Of a stretch of DNA of 64,000 nt, positions 17,601-25,250 are shown piece by piece. The number at the start of each line of letters is the position of its first letter. Position 1 is the stretch's first letter. A program made the translations under genes and the position numbers. Where the stretch lies: the NCBI GenBank assembly GCA_905182135.1, contig CAJJAG010000005.1:1-64000 (forward strand), written 5' to 3'. Under the pieces are notes generated by a model, which did no database searches, had not been told where the DNA came from, and saw only the letters and a program-made list of their open reading frames with translations. Origin of the DNA: an uncultured Acidimicrobiaceae bacterium (GTDB lineage: Bacteria > Actinomycetota > Acidimicrobiia > Acidimicrobiales > UBA10347).

Positions 17601-18055
17601 AACTGCACCAGCGCAGAGACCTTGAGGGTGCGGGCCAGCTTGGTGTCGTAGGGCTCATAACCGAACGGACCAAGATCGGTGTTGAGATGGTTGCTTCGAA
17701 AGAGAAAGTCAGCGTGGCCCCGCCAGGAACCGTCGAAGAACGTCGCCTGGAAGATGACGTCGACCCCTGCTTGCATGGCCTCGACGGTTGCGGTGTGAGC
17801 CTGCTGTAGCTCTTTCGCGCTAGAGCACCCGGGAATTTCGACCACTGAAAGGCCCTGGGCCTTTAGGTCCTGGAGATAGGCCGCCTCGTGAGTCAGGCCA
17901 AGGTTGCGAATGAGTTCGGCCTCAGAGCGGTCATCGACTGGGCGGTCGAGTTCGCGTCGGGCGACAAGCAAGTTCAACTGGGTCAAGTGCTCACACGCCA
18001 AGTGATTGACGATGTCTGAAGGGCTGAAGATGAGACGTTCGTCGAAAAGCTGCAC
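14651..18055 (-). CDS. RecB-like (TM0106-type) nuclease fused to SF1 helicase
   Basis: This 1134-residue enzyme combines three parts. First comes a RecB/Cas4-like nuclease with GHADFLFR and a YDTKLART segment; Cys20 and the C-x2-C-x5-C in CGICPWNEVC (about 219-228) are likely Fe-S ligands. Next is a DnaQ/RNase H-like segment (FFDLEGDPY near 322, YNRDDCLSTHGL near 485). Last is a SF1B helicase with Walker A VQGPPGTGKT near 755, Walker B VLVIDEAGQF near 858, LLGDPQQL, VDLFQGREAPVV and NRFNVALSRAQ. The order matches the TM0106-type RecB nuclease/helicase family, related to Dna2. It probably unwinds and trims DNA in repair or against foreign DNA. The family's in vivo role is not well established. 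Confidence 0.9.
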   Translation of the reverse strand: MQLFDERLIFSPSDIVNHLACEHLTQLNLLVARRELDRPVDDRSEAELIRNLGLTHEAAYLQDLKAQGLSVVEIPGCSSAKELQQAHTATVEAMQAGVDVIFQATFFDGSWRGHADFLFRSNHLNTDLGPFGYEPYDTKLARTLKVSALVQLADYAAQLEAIQGVRPQRVHIVLGNREISSFATHDVAAFHRRARLRLIAATEPIDLASETYPDPVSHCGICPWNEVCEQRRKTDDHLSRVAGLGKPQIKSLAGVGITTVQGLAEAVEGKGPPRMLAATYERLRHQAQLQVTTAVDEPRFELVDPALNPAGGFRLLPEPSAGDLFFDLEGDPYRGDDGSGLEYLWGVSNASDDFSSWWAHDSDAELVAFENIVDFFIDCLARDPKMHVYHYADYEVSVMKRLASRHASREEEVDHLLRNEVFVDLYAVARHAVRISKSSLSIKDLEVFYRDARETDVQSGMASVVEYEKWIEAPDQAILDDIEAYNRDDCLSTHGLREWLELQRSDAETRWGTIERRPVEEVLRGEEANERSARVAQLRVELLADIAQGQDARSDSEQGQWLLAHLLEWHKRETKPSWWRLFTQRAMSPEDLWHDSEAVAALSYEGEVGSVSRSLLHHFSFDPEQPHKLKPHSMMDDHAPNDVGSHKSVKIEMVDAAAGWLTIKRGKTNTNPLPNNLIPGKPMNTDLLQDAIEEVGQSWLTNSPSDEDRGEFPAIRDLLTRALPRTTAAKPLRLAGESASDAVIRVAGELDESYLAVQGPPGTGKTFTGAHMIKALVAAGKRVGVVANSHRVVENLFEKLAEVAPDLAMLKVGSQNPEIAGVKWTKQSSDGAEALHVGDVEVIGGTAWLFARTDMRHAIDVLVIDEAGQFSLAHTIAAATSAKNLVLLGDPQQLDQPVQGSHQPGTSASALAHVCGDAQTINEAQGVFLDTTWRMPASVCSFVSDTFYQERLSVEPHAPARSIDEIAAGLYWVPVPHQGCSGRSFEEAARVAELVTSALGSTLRVEGKPPRPVTPADVLVITPFNAQVQTIREALAAQGHDDVLVGTVDLFQGREAPVVIYSMTSSSADAAPRGINFLFSTNRFNVALSRAQVAAFVVASPALLDTNCAHPEQLPLVGALCGFVEACAGSPTRG

Positions 18056-18100
18056 TGCCTTATGTATAGGGCAACTGTGACGCTCGTGAGTTGGTCATGA

Positions 18101-18463
18101 CAAGAGGCTCACATCAGTGACGTCGAGGTCCACACGACCAACCTCTGGTTTCTACGGCTCTGCCGCAGCGTGGCCGCATCGGCTGGTGGGCAGTTGACCG
18201 GGGCATTCGATATGGCTCAACGTCGGGCGCTCGGCCGTGAACTCGTCACAATCCGAACTGATATCGGCATCGTGCCCTTTGCTGACATGGCTTGGCAGGT
18301 CGCCGAGCGACGCACAGAACACGCCCTCTCAACGCTGTCGTGTGAAGCGCTAGTTGCCGGCAACCATCTAGGCGCCCAAATCTGCGTTTGGAGCGGCGAT
18401 CACGGGCCGAACCTTCGGGCCGAATGCCAGCAACACAACGTCGCCTATTGCACAATCAGCTGA
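18101..18463 (+). pseudogene. Possible PIN-domain protein remnant
   Basis: A frame opens after a stop at 18098-18100 and has no ATG; the first usable start is the GTG at 18170, giving 97 residues. The C-terminal part (SCEALVAGNHLGAQICVWSG, then RAECQQHNVAYCTI) has the helix-strand layout of a PIN nuclease C-terminus. The N-terminal strand with the first catalytic Asp is missing, and the usual mid-domain Asp is replaced by Ser-Cys. I read it as a decayed VapC-like gene. A short intact gene of unknown function is the alternative. No antitoxin gene is evident beside it. The rest of the spacer 18056-18564 shows nothing else. Confidence 0.35.
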
Positions 18464-18564
18464 GCAACAAGGCTGACCCGAACAAGTCAGCGAGCGTAAC
18501 TGCAGATGGCTGTTGAGAAGCGTGCCAACATGGCCACTTCCGCCGACGCATCAAGAAGCGAGCC

Positions 18565-19716
18565 ATGCTCACCAATCAACGTTCGCTCTTCGCTCTTCCC
18601 GATGGCCTGCACTATCTGGACTGTGCCTCCCGCAGCCCGTATCCGCTAGCGACAACGCGGGCAGGCAAAGCGGCCGTAGAACGAATGCTGGTGCCAGCAT
18701 CGAAGACGCCCGACGACTACTTCGCCAAGTCAGAAGCATTCCGCAACAACGTCGCCAAACTCGTTGGGTGTTCCGCCGACCAAGTCGCCATCGCACCAGC
18801 GGTCAGCTACGGCATCGGCGTCGCCGCGCACAACTGGGCACTTCGCCCCGGCCGAACAGTCGTGGTTCCCGAAGAGGAATTTCCCAGCGACGTCTACGCG
18901 TGGATAGCGGCATGTGAACGCACCGGTGCCTCGATGGTCACCGTTGAACGACCTGCTCAAGGCCAGGGGCTGGCAGCACGCTGGTCACAGGCGATGATCG
19001 ATGCCATCGACGACAGAACCGCCGTTGTAAGCCTGTCCACCGTGTTATGGGCCGACGGCACGGCGTTCGATCTTGCCGCCATCGCTCGCAAAGCCCGCGA
19101 AGTCGACGCACTCGTAGTGATCGATGCAACCCAATCACTCGGTGCTGTCCCATTCGCGTACGCAGATGTTCAACCTGACCTGTTGCTTTGTTCTGCATAC
19201 AAGTGGCTGTTCTGCCCTGACCAGTTCGCGATTTCTATTGTTGGTGAGCGACTGATCGACGCAACGCCGTTCGAGCACCACTGGAGCAACCGTGCCGGAA
19301 GCCAAAACACCACCGGGACAGGCCTGAGAGACACCTTCAGACCAGGAGCCCGACGATTCGACGTTGGTGGTCACGCCAACGATGTCACCCTGTCGATGGC
19401 CAATGCCTCGCTCGAACAAGTCTTGGCGTGGGGACCAGCACAGGTAGCGGACTACTGCACCCATTTGATGGCACCCTTGCTCGCCCATCTGGAATCGAGC
19501 CCGTACGCCATACCCGGGCCCGACGATCACTTCGGGCACATCGTCGGCATCCGCCACACCGATGTCGCGACGACGCAACGAGCCATGAGCGAGATCGCCA
19601 AGCGCAACATTCGCGTTTCGCTGCGAGGCGACGCCATCCGCGTCTCGCCAAACGTCTACAACACCCCCGACGACATCGACGTGCTGCTGGAAGCGCTGGA
19701 CGCAGCGCTGCGCTAA
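18565..19716 (+). CDS. Class V aminotransferase-fold PLP enzyme (cysteine desulfurase/kynureninase-like)
   Basis: The 383-residue fold-type I PLP enzyme has Lys213 in CSAYKWLF as the Schiff-base lysine and the preceding VVIDATQSLGAVPF strand carrying the Asp that contacts the pyridine nitrogen. The sequence ends with a small C-terminal domain (IRVSPNVYNTPDDIDVLLEAL). These features fit class V aminotransferases such as isopenicillin-N epimerase-like or desulfurase-like proteins. No mobile Cys loop typical of SufS/NifS is evident, so cysteine desulfuration is not assured. The substrate is unknown. Neighbours give no pathway link: the M20 peptidase gene converges on it. Confidence 0.82.
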   Translation: MLTNQRSLFALPDGLHYLDCASRSPYPLATTRAGKAAVERMLVPASKTPDDYFAKSEAFRNNVAKLVGCSADQVAIAPAVSYGIGVAAHNWALRPGRTVVVPEEEFPSDVYAWIAACERTGASMVTVERPAQGQGLAARWSQAMIDAIDDRTAVVSLSTVLWADGTAFDLAAIARKAREVDALVVIDATQSLGAVPFAYADVQPDLLLCSAYKWLFCPDQFAISIVGERLIDATPFEHHWSNRAGSQNTTGTGLRDTFRPGARRFDVGGHANDVTLSMANASLEQVLAWGPAQVADYCTHLMAPLLAHLESSPYAIPGPDDHFGHIVGIRHTDVATTQRAMSEIAKRNIRVSLRGDAIRVSPNVYNTPDDIDVLLEALDAALR

Positions 19717-19802
19717 CGGGACTTCCGAACGCACCGACCAACGCAGGCAGATGGTGCAGCGCAACGTCTCTGATCAGCTCAGAACCAACACGGCCTTGGC
19801 CA

Positions 19803-21230
19803 TCAGCGGCGGGCGTGAGCGTCGATGACATGGGCCGCACACGCCGTGACCTTACGTGCCGTCGGCAGATGCAGAAACTCGTTTGGACCGTGGGCGTTTG
19901 ACTCTGGGCCAAGCACGCCGGTGATCAGGAACTGTGCGTCGGGGTATCGCTCACCCAGCATCGACATAAACGGAATGCCACCGCCGATACCCATGCCGCC
20001 CGCAGGCCTGCCGAAGTGGCTCATGGAAGCAGCAGTGAGAGCCTCGGCCAGCCATGGTTCGGTTACCGGCGCATTCCACCCATTTCCACCTTTGGTCGCA
20101 GTGACAGTGACCGTGGCATTCGACGGAGGGTCTGCGCTGAGCACCTCGATCAGCAACTTGGCGGCTTCCCCGCAATCAACCGTTGGCGGCAACCGGAACG
20201 AGAGCCCAAGGGTCGTAAAGGGACGCAAGACGTTGCCGGCCTCGGCAAGCGACGGCACGCCATCGATGCCGACGTAACACAACGTTGGCTCCCACGTCGT
20301 TGCCAACAACATGTCGGCAGCACTTCCGTGCGGTGCCTCGGTCGTGCCCGAATACGCGATGTCATTACGTACATCAACGCCTGTTGCGGCCGCAGCATGT
20401 GCCTCGGCGATGCGGCCCTCGGGAATCTCGGCGTGCAGCCCATCGAGCAGGATTCGACCCGTCACTGGATCCTCGATGCGATCGAGCAGTTGACGAAGCA
20501 CCCGCATGCTTGTTGGGGCCGCGCCGCTCGTCAGACCAGAGTGCATGCCCCGGTCCAGCACATCAACACGTAGCTCAATGCCTACGCCACCCCGCAATGA
20601 TGTCGTTGCCCACAAGGCGTCATAGTCGGCAGCGCACGAATCGAGACAGACGACCAAACTGATATCGCCAAGGAAATCGCCGAGCTGTTCGAGATGGGCA
20701 GGCAGGTCGACGCTGCCGCTTTCTTCGCTTGCCTCGATCAAACCCACACACCGACAATGCGAGCCACCGGCATCGCGCAACGCGTTGAGGGCCCCAATGA
20801 TGGCAAAGGCCGAATACCCGTCGTCTCCACCGCCGCGCCCATACAAACGGTCGCCCTCGAGCACCGGCGTCCACGGGCCAAGGCCGTCACGCCAACCCGT
20901 CATCTCAGGTTGCTTGTCAAGATGCCCGTACAACATCACCGTGTCTTGCGACGTTGGATCTCCGAAGGCAGGAACCTCAATCGTGATCAGCGGGGTGCGG
21001 CCCTGGATCTCATGCACAACAACATTGGCGTCAGCCGGCGCGTTCTCAACACACCAAGAACGGATCAGCTCGACCGCGTCAGCTAGGTGCCCCTCGGCGG
21101 CCCAATTCGGTGCATACGCCGGCGACTTCGCAGGAATCGCGATGTAGTCGAACAAGACGGGCAACGCCGCGTCCCATAAGGCATCTACCGAAGCATCTAC
21201 CTGGGGCACCGACAGCTGAGACAAGGTCAT
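19803..21230 (-). CDS. M20 family metallopeptidase (dipeptidase-like)
   Basis: The 475-residue di-zinc hydrolase has the M20 signature elements in order: VMLYGHLDKQPE (first His ligand), YGRGGGDDGYSAFA (bridging Asp), EASEESGSVDLPAHL (catalytic Glu pair), CLDSCAADYDALW (Asp ligand) and a late VLGPESNAHGPNEF (His ligand). The layout matches M20 dipeptidases of the CNDP/DapE-like group. It would cleave dipeptides or acylated amino acids in the cytoplasm, as no signal peptide is seen. The ATG encoding MTLSQLSVP was chosen; the frame upstream is open but unrelated in character. Confidence 0.9.
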   Translation of the reverse strand: MTLSQLSVPQVDASVDALWDAALPVLFDYIAIPAKSPAYAPNWAAEGHLADAVELIRSWCVENAPADANVVVHEIQGRTPLITIEVPAFGDPTSQDTVMLYGHLDKQPEMTGWRDGLGPWTPVLEGDRLYGRGGGDDGYSAFAIIGALNALRDAGGSHCRCVGLIEASEESGSVDLPAHLEQLGDFLGDISLVVCLDSCAADYDALWATTSLRGGVGIELRVDVLDRGMHSGLTSGAAPTSMRVLRQLLDRIEDPVTGRILLDGLHAEIPEGRIAEAHAAAATGVDVRNDIAYSGTTEAPHGSAADMLLATTWEPTLCYVGIDGVPSLAEAGNVLRPFTTLGLSFRLPPTVDCGEAAKLLIEVLSADPPSNATVTVTATKGGNGWNAPVTEPWLAEALTAASMSHFGRPAGGMGIGGGIPFMSMLGERYPDAQFLITGVLGPESNAHGPNEFLHLPTARKVTACAAHVIDAHARR

Positions 21231-21553
21231 AACAACATGCTGGCACACCGAACCCAAGACCGGGAGCAGCGCCTGATTCTTAGCCGGCCAGCGGGTCAAA
21301 CTGATTGGCGATGGCGATCGACGATGGTGATGAAGGTCGAAGTCGAGTCCCCCGAACTCGCCGACTGTGTTCGCGTCGACACCGTAGGCGTGCCCGTTGG
21401 GGCTGACCCCGGCCTCGTTCTCGGCGAGAGCACCGCTGCGGGAGCCGTCGCTGTGGTCCCTGTGGGTGTGGATATCGGGTGTGGATGCGGTGTGTGTGGG
21501 CGACGCCGGTGGCCGGATCGTGCGCCGAGAGCCCGCTCACCTACGATGAGGGC
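21231..21553. other. Spacer with a possible RtcB-like fragment
   Basis: This stretch separates the divergent M20 and LLM genes. A plus-strand frame around 21325-21500 encodes VAVVPVGVDIGCGCGV, which resembles the GVDIGCG active-site segment of the RNA ligase RtcB. Nothing else of that 400-residue family is present, and the DNA is locally G/T-rich and repetitive, so either a decayed fragment or chance similarity is possible. The promoter of the LLM gene presumably lies at the right end. Confidence 0.3.
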
Positions 21554-22576
21554 ATGGTCGAAAAAGCACCAGCGATCCGGTTCGGGCTCTATGACCTGCT
21601 CGAGGCCCGGCCCGGCATCGGTCTTGACCGGTTGTACCGCGAACGGTTCGAGCTGATCGCCGCCGCCGAGAATGCAGGGCTCTGGGGGTACCACACCACC
21701 GAGCACCACCTGACCCCGCTCGACGCGACACCATCGCCGAGTCTGTTCCTGGCCGCCGCAGCCCAACACACCTCGACGATCCGCCTGGGTTCATTGGTGC
21801 ACGTACTGCCGCTGTACGAGCCGATACGACTGGCCGAGGAACTCCTGATGCTTGACGCGCTGACCGGCGGCCGGCTCGAGATCGGATTCGGCAAGGGCGT
21901 CAGCTCACCCGAACAACGCCTGCTTGGACGCGACCCCGACGAGCGCGAGGCCAACATGGGCGATGTCCTCGAGCAGGTGCTTTCCATATTTTGCGGCGAA
22001 CCGGTCGACGGCGCGGCGGTCCCTTTCCAGCCGGTACAGAAGCCCTACCCGCCGCTCTGGTACGCCGGCAATGCCGACTACGCCGGACGGCACAACCTGC
22101 ACGTCGTGCTCGGTGGTTCCGCAGACCGCATTATCGAGAACGCGAACCTGCACAAGCAGACCGCTGCAGCCCACGCGAACAGCCCACGCCGGCTCAACCC
22201 TGACCCGGTGCCGACGACCGCTTTCTCTCGCCATGTCTTGGTCGGCGCCGACAGCGACAGTGCCCGGCGTCGAGCGATCGAATCGTGGAAGGCCTATGAC
22301 CACAACATCACCACCCACTTTCGCAGGATCGGCGAACCACGCGAGTCGAACCCGACCCTCGACGGCGACGGCGCCCTAGCGATCGAACAGGGCCTGCTCG
22401 CCGCCGGTGATCCCGACGATGTCGCAGCGAACTTGCTGGAAGTCGCGGCCCACTCCCAGGTCGACTACTCGCTCGCCTCATTCTGCTGGGGATCGCTTGA
22501 CCACGCTGAGGCAATGGCATCGTTCGAATTATTTGTCACCGAGGTGATCCCCCGGGTGCAGGCAGCCCTCGCCTGA
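21554..22576 (+). CDS. LLM class flavin-dependent oxidoreductase
   Basis: The 340-residue luciferase-like TIM barrel has GYHTTEHHLTPLDATPSPSL near the N-terminus, LPLYEPIRLAEELLMLDALT, RLEIGFGKGVSSPE, and a C-terminal DYSLASFCWGSLDHAEAMAS region. The THH/EHH motif and the RLAEE helix mark the alkanal monooxygenase-like branch, which uses reduced FMN with oxygen, or F420. The substrate is unknown. The start is the ATG preceded by gatgagggc, a reasonable ribosome site. The protein is more similar in layout to the one at 3047 than to the two F420-type relatives at 24197 and 26357. Confidence 0.88.
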   Translation: MVEKAPAIRFGLYDLLEARPGIGLDRLYRERFELIAAAENAGLWGYHTTEHHLTPLDATPSPSLFLAAAAQHTSTIRLGSLVHVLPLYEPIRLAEELLMLDALTGGRLEIGFGKGVSSPEQRLLGRDPDEREANMGDVLEQVLSIFCGEPVDGAAVPFQPVQKPYPPLWYAGNADYAGRHNLHVVLGGSADRIIENANLHKQTAAAHANSPRRLNPDPVPTTAFSRHVLVGADSDSARRRAIESWKAYDHNITTHFRRIGEPRESNPTLDGDGALAIEQGLLAAGDPDDVAANLLEVAAHSQVDYSLASFCWGSLDHAEAMASFELFVTEVIPRVQAALA

Positions 22577-23015
22577 CGCCGTGGGCCTGCGACACGCAGT
22601 GGATGAACTGGATCGGGAACGCACTCAACCCCGAGACGGATGCGATCGTTCCACACATGCTGGTCATCTCGCCGCAGATCCTGACAAAGAACACGCTTCG
22701 GCCATAGGCCAGCGAGCGGCTACGTACCGGATGAGTATTCGCAACCAGGCATGCCATCAGCGCACGTCGCGAGTAGCTCCATACAGCGACCTTTTCGACA
22801 CCCACAGCGTCAGCACCGCGAGGAAGTGACGGACCAGTTTGGCTGAGGCGTAATCTTCGGGCTGTCGTCGTCGAGCTGCCGCTGATGACGAGCGTGCTTA
22901 TGTACTCATGTACTCATGTGCTCTTGAGCTCTTGAGCGTGGATCGTGGATCGTGGATCAAGGACCCTCGCATCCTTTGAGATCGTTAAGATCGCTATGAA
23001 GCGACGGGAGCAAAC
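22577..23015. other. Gene-free spacer upstream of the deacetylase-like gene
   Basis: No gene could be supported here. A minus-strand frame (22536-22805) encodes a somewhat hydrophobic peptide but overlaps the LLM gene and matches nothing known. The right part carries the repeat array at 22901-22957. The ribosome site (gggag) of the next gene lies just before 23016. Confidence 0.5.
22901..22957. repeat. Composite 8-bp and 7-bp tandem array
   Basis: Five eight-base units that change gradually (tgtactca twice, then tgtgctct, tgagctct, tgagcgtg) run into three perfect copies of cgtggat at 22937-22957. It lies about 60 bases upstream of the histone-deacetylase-like gene, so it could sit in or near that promoter. 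Confidence 0.93.
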
Positions 23016-24119
23016 ATGGCCACGGGATTCTTCTGGGACGAAACGACCTTCTGGCACTCGGGAGGCAACTACGTCGACATTTTGCCGGCCGGTGGGCTGG
23101 TGCAGCCGAAAGTAGCGAGCGGCCTACCAGAGACGCCAGAGAGTAAGCGGCGCTTCAAGAACCTGATCGAGGTCACTGGACTGGCAGCAGAGCTCGACAT
23201 GCGCGGCGCAACGGCGGCGACCGATGCCGAGCTACTACGGGTGCATCCGCGGAGTTATCTGGACGCGTTCAAAGCACTCTCGGACGCGGGCGGCGGCGAG
23301 CTCGGGTATCACACACCGTTCGGCCCGGGTGGCTACGAGATCGCCGCCCAGTCCGCTGGTCTCGTGGTGCAGGCACTGCGCTCAGTCTTGAGCGGCGAGC
23401 TACAGAATGCCTATGCGCTGACTCGCCCCCCAGGCCACCATGCTCTGCCCGATCGCCCCAACGGGTTCTGCCTGTTCGCCAACATCGCAATAGCGATCGA
23501 GGCCGCTCGAGCCCAGGGCCTGGCCGGCCGCATCGCGGTCATCGATTGGGACGTACATCATGGCAACGGCACCGAGGCGATCTTCTATGACCGCGACGAC
23601 GTGCTCACCGTGTCGATCCATCAGGACCGCAACTATCCGCTGGACAAGGGTGCAGCCCAAGATCGAGGCACTGGAGCCGGCGCCGGGTTCAACCTAAACG
23701 TGCCGTTGCCACCCGGGTGCGGGCACAACAGCTACCTCGAAGCCATGGAGCGTCTTGCCCTGCCGGCCGTGCGGGCGTTCGCCCCCGATGTGTTGATCAT
23801 CGCCTGCGGCTTCGATGCCGCAGCGATAGACCCGCTGGGTCGCATGATGTGTCACCAGGCGACCTATGGGGCGATGACAACCCAAGTAATGGAGCTCGCC
23901 GCAGAGGTCTGCGACAGCCGTCTGCTCATGGCGCATGAGGGCGGCTACTCCGAGGTGTACGTGCCGTTCTGCGGTCATGAAGTGCTCGCGACCATGGCAG
24001 GAAGCTCGATCACCGCGCCAGATCCGTTTGGTGAAACATGGATCCTACGTCAACCAAACGCGGAGTTCGACGCCTTCGTGTCAGGACTGATCACGCGGAT
24101 GGCCGAGGCGGCGGTCTAA
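23016..24119 (+). CDS. Histone deacetylase-family amidohydrolase (class II HDAC-like)
   Basis: The 367-residue arginase/deacetylase-fold enzyme has the tandem catalytic histidines His141-His142 in RPPGHHALPDRPNGFC. Its zinc ligands are Asp179 and His181 in DWDVHHGNGT and Asp267 in CGFDAAAIDPLGRM. The bacterial members of this family are acetylpolyamine amidohydrolases or deacetylases of other small acylated amines, acting in the cytoplasm. The Tyr near the C-terminus in EGGYSE fits the transition-state Tyr. The start is supported by gggag seven bases upstream. The following LLM gene is 77 bases downstream and may be in the same transcript. Confidence 0.92.
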   Translation: MATGFFWDETTFWHSGGNYVDILPAGGLVQPKVASGLPETPESKRRFKNLIEVTGLAAELDMRGATAATDAELLRVHPRSYLDAFKALSDAGGGELGYHTPFGPGGYEIAAQSAGLVVQALRSVLSGELQNAYALTRPPGHHALPDRPNGFCLFANIAIAIEAARAQGLAGRIAVIDWDVHHGNGTEAIFYDRDDVLTVSIHQDRNYPLDKGAAQDRGTGAGAGFNLNVPLPPGCGHNSYLEAMERLALPAVRAFAPDVLIIACGFDAAAIDPLGRMMCHQATYGAMTTQVMELAAEVCDSRLLMAHEGGYSEVYVPFCGHEVLATMAGSSITAPDPFGETWILRQPNAEFDAFVSGLITRMAEAAV

Positions 24120-24196
24120 CGCCCGCCCAGCAGAACGTCAAGTACTGCCGCCGAGATCTACATGATCAGCGATTGGATGCAAGCGGCGTCGATGAC

Positions 24197-25099
24197 ATGC
24201 GCAATGCTTGCTACGTGAAGATCCGTATCGCCCTGGCGACCAACAACACGCCTGCTGACCCCGACGAGTTCGCCAGCTTCATCGACGGGCTCGAGGCACG
24301 CCGGTTCGACACGGTCTGGCTATCGGACACCCCAATGGCGCCGGTGATCGAGCCGAAACTAGCGCTTGCTATGGCAAGCGCCCGCACCACCCGCCTGAAG
24401 CTCGGAACAAACGTGGTGGTAGCCGGGCGCAACCCGATGCTACTGGCGAAGGAACTCGCCCATCTGGATCGCCTCACCCACGGACGGCTGCTGCTGGCGT
24501 TCATGCCCGGTATTGGCAGTCCCAAAGAGCGGGCTGCTCTGGGCACCATCGGCATGGACCGCACGACACGGATCGAGCAAACGATCGAACTCTGCCGGGC
24601 CTGGTGGGCCGGCGAGCCAGTCACCGCCGAGGTCGGCGGCTGGAGCTACGACGCCATCAAGGTTGGCCCGCCACCGGTCCAAGACCCGCTCGAGATCTGG
24701 CTTGGTGGCAATGGGCCTCGGGCCTTGCAACTCACCGGCACCCACGCCGACGGCTGGCTTGGCTCGCGGGCAACCCCAGCCGAGGCGAACTCACATGTTG
24801 CAACCATCATGGCGGCCGCCACCGAGGCCGGCCGATCAATTGACGACGACCACTTCGGGATCAGCATCCCGTACTCACGGGTTCCGCTCGATGACAAACA
24901 GATCGCCGCCATGATGCGCAAAACTGATGCTGACCGAGCCGACATTCTGCCCTATGGCGCAGATGAACTCGCCGCTCTACTGCAACGCCACATCGACGCA
25001 GGCATGTCCAAGTTCGTCCTGCGACCTATGGCCACGCCCGACGGCTGGGAAACCGAACTTGACTGGCTGGCCGAACACGCCATGCCATTCCAAAACTAG
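24197..25099 (+). CDS. F420-dependent LLM class oxidoreductase
   Basis: The 300-residue TIM-barrel protein has the features of F420-dependent reductases. These are SFIDGLEARRFDTVWLSDTP, a LGTNVVVAGRNPMLLAKELAHLD block that places the bulge strand and helix, GRLLLAFMPGIGSPKE, and EIWLGGNGPRALQL. Such enzymes reduce or oxidise small ketones, imines or double bonds with F420H2. The ATG encoding MRNACYVK was used; a GTG six codons later (VKIRIALAT) gives a start closer to the family norm. Neither has a strong ribosome site. Confidence 0.87.
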   Translation: MRNACYVKIRIALATNNTPADPDEFASFIDGLEARRFDTVWLSDTPMAPVIEPKLALAMASARTTRLKLGTNVVVAGRNPMLLAKELAHLDRLTHGRLLLAFMPGIGSPKERAALGTIGMDRTTRIEQTIELCRAWWAGEPVTAEVGGWSYDAIKVGPPPVQDPLEIWLGGNGPRALQLTGTHADGWLGSRATPAEANSHVATIMAAATEAGRSIDDDHFGISIPYSRVPLDDKQIAAMMRKTDADRADILPYGADELAALLQRHIDAGMSKFVLRPMATPDGWETELDWLAEHAMPFQN

Positions 25100-25116
25100 C
25101 GACACGCCGCTAAGTC

Positions 25117-25162
25117 AGTGACACCAGACAGTGACACCAGACAGTGACACCAGACAGTGACC
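25117..25162. repeat. 13-bp tandem repeat, 3.5 units
   Basis: The unit agtgacaccagac repeats perfectly at 25117, 25130 and 25143, followed by the first seven bases of a fourth. It sits in the spacer where the LLM gene and the methyltransferase gene converge. Confidence 0.97.
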
Positions 25163-25250
25163 TCCTCCGAGAGAGGGGTAGACGGGCGCCGACCTCGACC
25201 AACAACGAACCAGTGCCTGTCACCGGTCCAAGTTCGTCAGCGGACCGTTG

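Noticed and set aside
24038-24196. Long N-terminal extension of the LLM protein
   Set aside because: The extra codons overlap the end of the deacetylase-like gene and encode a basic stretch outside the TIM barrel, so a later start is likelier.
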